DNA of 49,162 nt from a virus: IMG/VR virus record IMGVR_UViG_3300027973_000075, positions 1 through 49,162 of that record; one strand, 5' to 3'. Under the pieces are notes generated by a model. It saw nothing but the letters and a program-made list of their open reading frames with translations, was not told the DNA's origin and made no database searches. The translations under genes were made by a program, and so were the position numbers. This document shows, in pieces, positions 1 through 10,100 of this stretch (its first letter is position 1; each line of letters opens with the position of its first letter).

Positions 1-70
1 GGGGGTGGAGGCACTGGGGGTGGCGGTACGGGTGGAGGCACTGGGGGTGGAGGCACTGGGGGTGGAGGCA
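1..70 (+). repeat. Gly-rich coding tandem repeat
   Basis: Tandem copies of a GGTGGAGGCACTGGG-like unit encode Gly-Gly-Gly-Thr-Gly. The array runs off the left edge of the window. Confidence 0.8.
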
Positions 71-582
71 CGGGGCACTGGGAGTATGAAGGCGATGGTG
101 TAGTATGGGTTGAGGATACCCCAACAACTAACCCAACGCCTACGCCTACGCCTACGCCAACACCAACGCCAACGCCTACGCCTACGCCTACGCCTACGCC
201 AACGCCTACGCCTACACCTACGCCAACGCCTACGCCTACGCCTACGCCAACAATTGTAAGACCAACGCCTACTATTAACCCAACGGTTGTAAGACCAACG
301 CCAACGGTTGTAAGACCGACAACAAGACCACCGCTATCATCTGAGCAAATGCTCAGTTTATTGATGCTTCAACTAGGAAATAACCAACAACCTAATGTAG
401 AATCTAAGCCGGACGACCCAAGAAATATTGACTATTATTACGATATAGCGGGACCAAGTATATTTGCTAACAAAGAACAAGAAAAAAAGTACGTTAGCCC
501 TTATAACTATGAACGTTATCCGGAAGCGCAAACGGGGGGGTCAGTAGACGACCTGTTAAATATTATGAAAGGGAACAAATAA
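1..582 (+). CDS. C-terminal part of a Gly-rich / Thr-Pro-repeat virion protein (5' end outside window)
   Basis: The frame is open from base 1 and stops at 580-582. It begins with a Gly/Thr run (GGGGTGGGGTG-like), then a short [15 protein letters not shown] stretch, then about 50 residues of alternating Thr-Pro with some Val-Arg, and finally a Tyr/Asn-rich tail ending MKGNK. An internal ATG at 349 exists, but the repeats upstream are in the same frame, so the gene is more likely truncated by the window edge. Gly-rich and Thr-Pro linkers are typical of extended virion fibres or tail-tip proteins, and the following genes also look structural. The exact function is unknown. Confidence 0.6.
   Translation, partial: GGGGTGGGGTGGGTGGGGTGGGGTGHWEYEGDGVVWVEDTPTTNPTPTPTPTPTPTPTPTPTPTPTPTPTPTPTPTPTPTPTPTIVRPTPTINPTVVRPTPTVVRPTTRPPLSSEQMLSLLMLQLGNNQQPNVESKPDDPRNIDYYYDIAGPSIFANKEQEKKYVSPYNYERYPEAQTGGSVDDLLNIMKGNK
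128..255 (+). repeat. CCTACG / CCAACG hexamer array (Thr-Pro repeat)
   Basis: Roughly twenty tandem hexamers alternate between CCTACG, CCAACG and CCAACA. They encode Pro-Thr dipeptides in the first gene. The synonymous third-base variation suggests expansion followed by drift or selection on the protein. Confidence 0.85.
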
Positions 583-1583
583 TGGGCGACGAATCTGATT
601 ACGAATTTGATTTTGGTGACTACTTAGGAAGCAACGATTACGAATATGATTTTGGACTCCCGTCCGATTATTTCCAAGATACACCGACTTATGATTTTTC
701 GTCGCTAGATAATTTTAATTATGACGAAGCAGATTTATGGTCGGGGGTTACTGACTATGTAACAGAAATCCCTAACACCGCAACAGTAGGACAGCCGGGG
801 TATGGTTGGAAGTATTATTCAGACGGTACGGCAACTTCCCCCGATGGACAGTATTATAAAGAAGGCAAACTGTTGTATGACCCAGTAGGTAAAAAAGGAA
901 ACTTAGTTACACGTCTTGGGGATAAGGCGGTTGATTACTTATCAAAGACGTTTACTAAACCCAATGGTGATGTAGATTATCGTAAAGTATTAGCCGCAGG
1001 TGCAGGGTTGTATGGAGCCGTGAAAGCAGGTACTGGGGGACTTAATAGTTTAATAAACGGGACTCCAGAAAAAACTGGATACCAAGGTAAAATACCTACC
1101 TACGAAGCCATTCGGCAATATGTTCCAACTAGTCATACCAGCGCGGGGCCGGGAACGCCGGGGCAACGGTACTTTACCAATACTTATTATGCGTCACCAG
1201 ATAAAGTAGCCGCAGCTAAAACCCGAACAGATACAGAAGCCGCAGGGTTAGCTAGGTTAAATAAAGACATACAAGATGCTAACGCGATGCCTACCACAGC
1301 TTATGCTACTGGGGGTATTGCTAAACTAAACACCGGTAAATATTTGCGAGGCGCTACCGATGGTATGGCAGATAAACTACCCGCAACAATTGACAAACAC
1401 CAACCCGCAGCGTTAAGTCACGGTGAATTTGTTATTCCTGCGGATGTTGTTAGTCATTTAGGTAACGGTAACTCTGACGCTGGGGCACAACGTTTATACA
1501 CTATGATGGATCGAGTACGTAAAGCCCGCACAGGTAGTACCAAGCAAGGCCGTAAAATAAACCCCGATAAATACCTCGCGTGA
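582..1583 (+). CDS. Virion-associated protein with conserved GEFVIPADVVSHLG C-terminal module
   Basis: 333 residues; the start overlaps the previous stop as TAATG. The N-terminal third is acidic and Tyr/Asp-rich. A Gly/Ala hydrophobic stretch (VLAAGAGLYGAVKAG) lies near residue 140. The C-terminus has TGGIAKLNTGKYLRG, DGMADKLPATIDKHQ, a GEFVIPADVVSHLG motif, and a basic DRVRKAR tail. From memory, this C-terminal module recurs in environmental podovirus-like genomes beside tail or ejection proteins. Its role is not established. Being in a run of virion genes suggests a particle component. Confidence 0.6.
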   Translation: MGDESDYEFDFGDYLGSNDYEYDFGLPSDYFQDTPTYDFSSLDNFNYDEADLWSGVTDYVTEIPNTATVGQPGYGWKYYSDGTATSPDGQYYKEGKLLYDPVGKKGNLVTRLGDKAVDYLSKTFTKPNGDVDYRKVLAAGAGLYGAVKAGTGGLNSLINGTPEKTGYQGKIPTYEAIRQYVPTSHTSAGPGTPGQRYFTNTYYASPDKVAAAKTRTDTEAAGLARLNKDIQDANAMPTTAYATGGIAKLNTGKYLRGATDGMADKLPATIDKHQPAALSHGEFVIPADVVSHLGNGNSDAGAQRLYTMMDRVRKARTGSTKQGRKINPDKYLA

Positions 1584-1590
1584 GATAACT

Positions 1591-2502
1591 ATGCCTGATA
1601 CTACTAATAACTCAATTACTGCCCCAGCCGACCCATTAGTGGGTAAACAAACTGGTACAGAATCTTCCTTATCGAACTGGGCTGGCCCGTATGTAACTGA
1701 TCTATTGGGTAAAGCACAGGCTCTATCTACACAACCCTATCAATCATATTTTGGCCCTTTGTCGGCGGGGCAATCAACCCTACAAGGCAACGCGTTTACT
1801 GGGTTGGCAGGGCTTTCAGTACCGACTTCGCAGATGGGGGCATTGACTCCTGAGCGGGCAACAACGCTAATGAACCCGTATATTCAGTCTGTACTTGACC
1901 CACAGATTGCAGAGCTTACTCGGCAAAATCAAATTCAAAGATTAAACGATGCGTCGCAATTTACTAAAGCAGGAGCCTACGGTGGGTCACGCCAAGCGGT
2001 TGCAGAGGCAGAACGCGATAGAAGTTTAAACCAAAATATTGCAGGTATTACCGGTAACGCGTACAAAAGTGCCTATGACGCCGCGGTCGCGCAGCAAAAT
2101 CAAATTAACGATTACGGTCTAAGTGCATTGCAAAAACAAGCCGACCTAGGTGCGGTACAACGAGGTATTACTGCGGATGATGTAGCCGCACGAATGAAGC
2201 AGTTCCAAGAAGAGCGCGACTATCCGTTCAAGACATTGCAGTTCCAACAGTCAATGTTGCAAGGTTTGCCACTAGAAGCTAAAACTAATACGTATCAACA
2301 GCCAAGTACTTTATCCAATGTCGCTGGTATCGCTGGGTTAGTTAATCAGTTGTACGATATTTTCTACCCAAGTGGCGGAACTACAGGTGGAACTACAGGC
2401 GGAACTACAGGCGGAACTACAGGCGGAACTACAACCGCACCAGCACCTACACCTACGCCAGCACCGGTGGTTGATAGTCCCCCTGTATATGGTAACGACT
2501 AA
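1591..2502 (+). CDS. Probable internal or tail virion protein with coiled-coil core
   Basis: 303 residues. The core, about residues 85-210, is helical and Gln/Ala-rich (PYIQSVLDPQIAELTRQNQIQ, AYGGSRQAVAEAE). The C-terminus is a GGTTGGTT repeat followed by a Pro/Thr tail. From memory, the conserved PYIQ...GGSRQ region is frequent in environmental phages next to large internal proteins. The gene sits 7 bases after the previous stop and 11 bases before the next start, consistent with one virion operon. No enzymatic motif is visible. Confidence 0.55.
   Translation: MPDTTNNSITAPADPLVGKQTGTESSLSNWAGPYVTDLLGKAQALSTQPYQSYFGPLSAGQSTLQGNAFTGLAGLSVPTSQMGALTPERATTLMNPYIQSVLDPQIAELTRQNQIQRLNDASQFTKAGAYGGSRQAVAEAERDRSLNQNIAGITGNAYKSAYDAAVAQQNQINDYGLSALQKQADLGAVQRGITADDVAARMKQFQEERDYPFKTLQFQQSMLQGLPLEAKTNTYQQPSTLSNVAGIAGLVNQLYDIFYPSGGTTGGTTGGTTGGTTGGTTTAPAPTPTPAPVVDSPPVYGND
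2374..2434 (+). repeat. 12-base tandem repeat encoding Gly-Gly-Thr-Thr
   Basis: About five copies of GGNGGAACTACA near the 3' end of the 303-residue gene, nearly identical at base level. This indicates recent expansion. Confidence 0.85.
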
Positions 2503-2513
2503 AAGGATTAATT

Positions 2514-4118
2514 ATGTCGATCTTTAATAAAATCGAAAACCGGGTCGATGCGTATAAGCAAAACCCTCAAGCGTTGCAAAGCCAATACGCACAAAGCGTA
2601 CAACAAGGACAGCCTGACATTTTTGATTTGATTGCGTTAAATGAAATTAAATCGGAAATGGAAGCCAAAAAACGCGAAATGTTGTTGAAACAAGCCGCAC
2701 AAGGCAAACAGCCTACAGTCGCTAACCAACTTGCCCAACAGGTAATGGGCATGACCAAAGATGACTTGATGCAACAGCAAGTTGGTAAGATGAAACAAAT
2801 GGCGCAGCAACAAGCCCAAGCACAAGCGGCCTCGGCACAACAAGCAGCTCCTGAAACTAATACTGATGCAGGGATTCCTTCTTTACCGGCTCCAGATATG
2901 ATGCCCCCACAAGCTATGGCCTCGGGCGGTATTGTTGCGTTTGGCAAAGGTGGTTCGACTTCTGAAGAAGAACGCCAAAAATTACTAACTGAAATTAGAA
3001 CACGGTACCAACCTACTCCGGGCGAAGACAACCCACAACTGCAAGACCTTATATCTCGTGCGGGTAGTATGTCTACTAGTCAGCTACGCCAAGTACTTAG
3101 TAAAATGCCTCCCCCTAAAACACCGGTATCCCCACCGCCGCCACCACCGCAGCAACAAATACCAATGCAAGCGCAACAACCAATAATGCAAGCGCCACCT
3201 CAAACAGGTATTGCTTCGGTACTTCCTCCTAGCTTTAATGATGCAACAACAGCCGCTGTCCAGAAAGCAATGACTGCCGACCCAACTGTATTAGCTACTA
3301 GTGAACAAGCGTTAGCAAATGCGGCATATGCTCGTGCGCCAGAAGAAGTTGACCTTGAGAAAAAACAAATAGCTGCTCTTATGGCAGCAGATCAAGCAGC
3401 AAGAAATCCAGAACGTCGCAAAAGCGAAGCATTAACTCGTATGTTGTTAGGTGCGGCTGGTAGGTCTGGTTTAGGTTCAATGGCACAAGGCGCAGGATAT
3501 GCGGGCTTAAACTACATGGCGGAAGAAGAAGCTAAAGACATACAGCGTATGAAAGAACTGCAAGAACGCCAAATGTCACCGTTCAAAACAGACCGTGATA
3601 TTCGTGGTAAAGCTTTTGGTGCGCGGGAAAAACCGCTAGAATCGGCAATGGCAATGCAACGTCAAGGTATAGCTTCCGCTGCATCTATGACTACAAGTGC
3701 ACTTGACCGCCAAAATAATGCTCTTATCCATCAGTTAGACCGCGATTCTCAAGCTCGTATTCACCAAATGGACCGAGAGTCTTCCGAACGAATTGCAAAA
3801 GCACAAATTGCTGTACAAGCAGAATCAAACAGAATTGCAAATGCCGCCCGCCGTGACCAATTTGTTGAAACTATGCGGGAACGTACCAAGAAAGATACTA
3901 ACGCTCCTTACTATAAACAACTTGAAAACTATATTGCCCAACAAGCTACAGGGGTTGAATTAAAACCTGCCCAATTAACTGAGATGAAAATTTTGCAAAA
4001 CACTATAGCTTCAAACATAGAAGAAATTGATAAGCGATTTGATACTATGGCAGCAAATAGTGGTGGGTTTAAAGTAGATTCAAAAAAGTTTAAAGTAACT
4101 GAAGTCCCGAAAAAATAA
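2514..4118 (+). CDS. Gln/Ala-rich internal virion protein candidate
   Basis: 534 residues. It contains long Gln/Ala/Met-rich helices (about residues 60-115), an ASGGIVAFGKGGSTSEEE motif near residue 137, a Pro/Gln-rich linker (about 200-225), and a charged C-terminal half predicted to be coiled coil (RQNNALIHQLDRDSQARIHQ and onward). The GGIVAF motif echoes the GGIAKL motif two genes upstream. It lies directly before the 2095-residue polyvalent protein. This arrangement suggests proteins packaged inside the head or ejected with DNA. That is inference from context; no catalytic motif is seen. Confidence 0.5.
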   Translation: MSIFNKIENRVDAYKQNPQALQSQYAQSVQQGQPDIFDLIALNEIKSEMEAKKREMLLKQAAQGKQPTVANQLAQQVMGMTKDDLMQQQVGKMKQMAQQQAQAQAASAQQAAPETNTDAGIPSLPAPDMMPPQAMASGGIVAFGKGGSTSEEERQKLLTEIRTRYQPTPGEDNPQLQDLISRAGSMSTSQLRQVLSKMPPPKTPVSPPPPPPQQQIPMQAQQPIMQAPPQTGIASVLPPSFNDATTAAVQKAMTADPTVLATSEQALANAAYARAPEEVDLEKKQIAALMAADQAARNPERRKSEALTRMLLGAAGRSGLGSMAQGAGYAGLNYMAEEEAKDIQRMKELQERQMSPFKTDRDIRGKAFGAREKPLESAMAMQRQGIASAASMTTSALDRQNNALIHQLDRDSQARIHQMDRESSERIAKAQIAVQAESNRIANAARRDQFVETMRERTKKDTNAPYYKQLENYIAQQATGVELKPAQLTEMKILQNTIASNIEEIDKRFDTMAANSGGFKVDSKKFKVTEVPKK

Positions 4119-4131
4119 TTAAAGGATTGGT

Positions 4132-7100
4132 ATGGCACGGTACCGCGTAGAAGCCCCCAATGGTAAAACCTATGAGGTAGAAGGCCCTGCTGGTGCAAGC
4201 AAGGACGAGGTTATCCAAGCTGTACAAGTACAAATCCAGCAACAGGAACGAGCTAGGTACAAACAAGAACGCGAAGATTTTGCTGCTCGTACTCGTGCGG
4301 CTATTCCTCCTGAACCAGTTAAAACCACCTTTCTCGGCAATGTAGCTGAATTAGGTAAAGGTGTTATCCCGGGCGCTGTGGGGCTTGGAGAAACTGCTGC
4401 CGCAGGTTTGGCTGCGCTCTTACCAGAAGAACAGGAGAAAGCAGTACGCGGTAAAGCCGCCGAAATATCCAAGTCTGTTAGGGATACGTTTGCTCCTGCT
4501 GCTGGGTACGAAGATTCTGTTGGGCGAAAGCTGGGCGAAGGTCTGGGTTCTACTTTACCGTTCTTTGCGCTTGGACCATTGGGTCTTGCGGGGCGTGTTG
4601 CTGCCGGAGGACTTGGAGCCGCTGCCGGTGCGGGTGAAGCTAGACAATCTGCGGAAGCTAAAGGAGCCACGGGATCAGAACGTCGGTTAGCCACCATTCT
4701 CGGCACTCCGGTAGGTTTGTTGGATATGCTTGCCCCCGAAGCTAAAGCATTAGAAAGTATTATTCTTACTGCCCTTAAACGTGGTGGTATCGAAGGTGCT
4801 ACTGAGGCGGCACAAAAAGTTGCACAGAACCTTATTGCCAAAGGTGTGTACGATCCGAATCAACCTATCTTTGCCGGGTCTGGTGAAGAAGGCGCGTATG
4901 GTGCAGGTGTCGGTGCACTGTCTAGTTTGTTACTGGATATGGCACTACCTAAACGCTTCCGGGGTCGTGGTACAACAAAAGAAGAAACTAATAAGACTCC
5001 ACCAGAAACTACGGGAGTACCAGAAACTGCTTCGCAAGGCGAGTTGTTTACACAAGAAGAAGCACCCGTACCTGCACAACCCGCACCTGCACAAGGTGAG
5101 TTATTTACAAAAGAAGAAGCACCCGTACCTGAACAACAAGCACCTGCACAAGCAGAAGCACAACCGGGTCAAGGAGATTTATTTAATCAACCCGCAGCCG
5201 AACCTGCTCCACAAACGCAGTTAGAGCTACCACTAGAAACCCCCGCGCAACCTGCACAACCTGCACCTGAACAACCTGCACAACCTGCGCCTGAACAACC
5301 TGCGCCTGAACAACCTGCGCCTGAACAACCTGCGCCTGAACAACCTGCGCCTGAACAACCTGCACCTGAACAACCTGCGCCTGAACAACAAGCACCTGCA
5401 CAACCACAAAAACCAGAGGCCGAGCAGCGTAAAGAAATACTTGATCAGATTGTACAAAACCCAGAAGTTAAAAATATTACTTCGGCATTTACTAAGGCGT
5501 TAAAGGAAAACAACCTTACTCCTATGTTTACGCCGAAAGAAGTGTCAGTAATCGTTAAAGCACAGGATTCCCGTTCTAAACAAGCTAAAAAGAAACCTGC
5601 ACAACCTGCACCCGCGCCAGAACAACAAGCCCCTGCACAACCTGCACCTGAACAACAAGCACCTGAACAACAAGCACCTGAACAACAAGCACCTGCACAA
5701 CCTGCACCTGCACCAGAACAACCTGCACCTGAACAACAAGCACCTGAACAACAAGCACCTGAACAACCTACGCAACAAGGTATAACCCCCGAACAGATGG
5801 ATACTATAGGCATTCCCAAAACCGCGCCGATCCGTAACCGTATAGTAAATAAAGACCTTTCGATACCGGAAGACCTTGCCTATGTACAGAAACAATTAGC
5901 GACTTTTGCTACTAATACTAAAGTTGCAGCCGATACCCGCGCACGGGTTAATAGTTTCTTGGATACATTTAAAGGAGCCACTGATGTTTCAGCTACCGAA
6001 TCTGGACCTACCACAACTGGAGTTAGCCCTAGCAGTACTGGGACAGGGGCAGGGGCAGGGGATATACAAAGTACCGGAAGAACTACAGCACCTACAAACA
6101 CAGGAGTGGGTAGCAATAGGGATGTTGCTGGAAGGACTGATGAAAGAAAAACTGAACAGCCAACTGCACTGAAAGCAGAGAAAAAAGAAGTTAAGAAGGA
6201 AACCAAACTTACCGATAAGCCGATTAACGAGCTTACCTACGATGATTGGACTTCTTTAACCGGAAGTATTCAAGGCCCTGCACGGCCTAACGCCGCTAAC
6301 GAAGATATTTCCGTAGACGATGTAACTATGCTCAGAAAGATGGTTATTAAGATCGTCAAAGACGGAGTGGCTGCTAACAAAACAAGCAAACAAATTGTTG
6401 ACCAAGTAGAAGCTTTAACTAAAGGCGGTCTGCGGCAAAACGCTATTGATAATATTTACAAGCTTGTAGAGTCGCAGAAGAAAGAATCTAAACCTTCCAA
6501 ACCTAAAGAAGCCAAGCCGACAGAGAAGAAGGAAGAGAAGCCAAAGGCGGCTAAGAGTCCTATACAGGAACAAGCCATTAAAAACTACATGACAGCGGCT
6601 AAGAACGACAAAGCCAAAGCTATCGACTATCTTGCTGCCGATATGTACAACGCTTCGTACCCAGAGAAGAACGAGTACAAAGAACTACGCCGCATATCAA
6701 GTGATCTATTGGCTGGCAAAATGCCTAGTGGTATGAAGTTTGGTAAAGAGAACAGCCACGCCACCGGTACAGGCGGTAAGTTTGGTAAAGCATTCTATGA
6801 GTCGTTAAGTGAAGCTGACCAAGCGGCGTTAATCAAACGTCTTGAGCACTACTTTGTTACTACAGAATCTAAAGCTAAGAGTACGCTCGAACAAATAAAC
6901 GCGCAACAAAGATTAGCCCGCGCAAATAAAGAAGCTATTGAAGAACCAGATGAGTTTGATTTACTTGTTAGCGCAAAACTAACTCGTCCGCTACACCCCG
7001 CTGCTGTTGATGCGTTGATAGAAGGTAATGTACTCGAAGCCCTACGGATAGTTTCCAACCAGAATCTAGGTCGTGCGTCCGATGTCGCCGCTAAGTTGGC

Positions 7101-10100
7101 AGGGGTAATGGGTAATACCAAAGTCGAGTTTGTTAAGAACTTGAAGAACGAGTCTGGTCAGCCTGTTGCGGGTATGTATGACCCGAAGACAAACACAATC
7201 CGTTTGAACGAAGATACCGGACTCAATGTACACACGTTCCTACATGAGGCAGTCCACGCAGCTACATCGCACATACTTGCAAACAAGTCACATCCTGTTA
7301 CCAAGCAGTTAACTCAACTCTATAATGATGTTAAGGGTTGGTTAGACACTGCATACGGTGCAACATCTTTGGATGAGTTTGTAGCCGAGGCCATGTCGAA
7401 CCCTGAGTTCCAAGCCAAACTGCAAGCGATCAATCCTAAAGGCGACAAGATCACTGCATGGCAGCGGTTTGTAAATACTATCGGTAACTTCTTGCGCCGT
7501 ATGGTCGGCATGGATACTAAGCCATTAGGCTCGGCATTAGATACTACAGACGCTTTGGTTACTTCTATCTTAGCTCCTGCTCCTAATATGCGTAACGCAG
7601 GGGTGCTGTATTCGATGTCGGCTACAGGTAACAGTAGCCAAGTGTTTAAAAACATTGATACTTCATTCTTAAACGCACCTAGCATCCAAGAAGGTCTAGA
7701 TAACGTTCACGAAATACTAACTGGAAAACTACCAAACACAGTAAAAAATCTTGTGCGTTCGACACTTCCATTAAACATATTGGTTGAAGAAGCGCAAAGG
7801 TATGTACCAAAAGCTAAACTAGTAGACAAGCTAGTAAACCAACGTTCGGGTAGTGAGAGCTTACGTAATCAATCTATTGAACCTGTTTTGGCTAAAGTAG
7901 AAACATGGGCGGGCAAAAACCCCGGCAAACTTGATGCCTTTAATTTCCTAGTGTACGAAAGTACGCTAACGCAGGTTGACCCGACTAAGCCGAGAAAGCT
8001 GTACGAAAACAAGACAGACAAAGACGGTAACAAGCTAGATGACGCTTGGGATAATATGCAGGACAGCCTTAAAACTGTCGGCCCAGAAGGTGCGGCGCTG
8101 TATAAAACAATGCGAGACACGTACAAGAAGTTGTACGATGAAATTCTACGTATTATTAACGCTCGTATTGACGCTGTTGCAGAAGACAAAGATCGTGCAA
8201 AAGTTATTAAGACCGAAATTTATAGCCGCTTGATGGCTCGCGGTGGGCTTGACCCGTACTTCCCGTTAACTCGTGAAGGTGATAAGTGGTTGTCGTACCA
8301 TGCTAACGGGGAATTACATGTTGAAGCGTTTGAATCAGAACGCGCACGTAAGCGGGCAATGAAAGAATATGAAGCCGCGGGTGCTACTAATTTGCAGAAA
8401 TTTGCAAACGCATCTAGTATTAATTATAACAACGCACCCCCTACGTCGTTTGTCAATGGCGTACTTAAAACGTTGGAAGCCAACAAAGTAAACCCAGAAG
8501 TAACCGAAGAAATTATGCGGTTCTTCTTGACCACGCTCCCAGAAACATCGTTTGCTCAGTCCCTCCAAGCACGTAAAGGCACAGCGGGATATAAGAAAGA
8601 TGCGGTTCGTGCGTTGCGTATGAAGACCATGAGTATCTCACGTCAGATTGCCAACATGGAATACGGCGCGAAGTTATCCCAACTAAACACTGAGATAGAA
8701 GAAGACTTCAAAGCTGCGGGTAGACCTGAAGATGCCGCCCCTTATGTTGAAGAGTTAGCCGAGCGCATAAAGTTTGCTAAAAGCCCACAGATACCTAAGG
8801 GGGCAAAACTTGCTAAGTCATTCGGCTTTGTCATGACTCTCGGCTTTAACCCGTCTTCCGCACTAGTTAACATGGCGCAAGTGCCGATGGTGGTAGTACC
8901 TTTTCTTGGAGGTAGGTACGGTGCTAAAGCTACAACCCAAGCTATCGCTCACGCTACACGTATTTATACCCAGAGCGGATTTAACCGTGAAGTTAAAACA
9001 ATTGTGCCTGTTAGTGGGACAGAAAAAACTAAAGTTAATGCTGGGCTTTCTTTAGACAACTACGACTTTGATGCGGCAAGTACCCCTGATGATGTTAAGC
9101 AATTAAAAATTTTATCCGAGGTCGCCGGAGATTTAGGGCAACTTAACCGCTCACAAATTTACGACACCTTAGACGTTACTGATCCTAAAAGTGGAATACT
9201 AGATCGTATCAATGCTGCGGCTGGGTTTGCTTTTCATCATTGCGAACGTATGAACCGTCAAGTATCGATGATTGCCGCGTACAACCTTGAGTTGGACAGA
9301 ATGAAAGCCGACGGTCGCAGAATAGACAAATCGGCTATGACTGAAGCAGCGGAAACTGCCATATATTTGACCGAGATGACTAACGGCGGTACGGCAGCAG
9401 CAGGTGCGCCTCGGATTGCACAAAGTGGTTTGGGTTCCGTTATGTTCATGTTTAAACGCTACGGCGTCTCTATGAACTACTTGTTATTTAAAACTACTAG
9501 GGAAGCATTGCACGGGGCGGATGATAAAACCAGAGTAGCCGCTATGAGCCAAGTCGCAGGTATATACGGAAGCGCCGCGTTGTTAGCTGGTGCACGAGGA
9601 CTGCCTATGTTTGGCGTACTGGCTATGTTGTACAACCTGTTTAAAGATGATGACGAAGATGATTTTGAAACCGCTACCCGTAAGTTCTTGGGTGAAGGTT
9701 TGTACAGCGGAGCAATCAACGCTACTACTGGACTAGATGTTGCGTCTCGTATTGGTCTTAGTGGGTTAATTTTCCGTGATAATAAGTACTCGGACTCTAC
9801 TTCAGTTATGGCGTCGTTGGTGGAGACGATGGGTGGCCCGGTGTTTGGCGTATGGAGTCGCGTAGAAAGAGGGTTAAAACTTATTTCTGAAGGTAATACT
9901 GAGCGTGGGCTAGAAGCAATATTACCTTCAGCAGCGGCTAACCTACTTAAATCCTATCGCTATGCCACCGAAGGTACTACTACATTGCGGGGTGACCCTA
10001 TCACTGGGGATATAAGCTCGTGGAACGTATTTGCTCAGGCATTTGGTTTTGCTCCTGCCGAATACACTCAGCAACTTGAAATTAACGCAATTAAAAAAGG

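Noticed and set aside
4170-4841. 223-residue minus-strand frame
   Set aside because: It lies wholly inside the 2095-residue gene, has no ribosome site, and shows an Ala/Pro/Ser composition typical of antisense reading.
5183-5895. Long minus-strand open frames with VVQVQ or LFRRR repeats
   Set aside because: They are shadows of the Pro-Ala-Pro-Glu-Gln repeat in the plus-strand giant gene.
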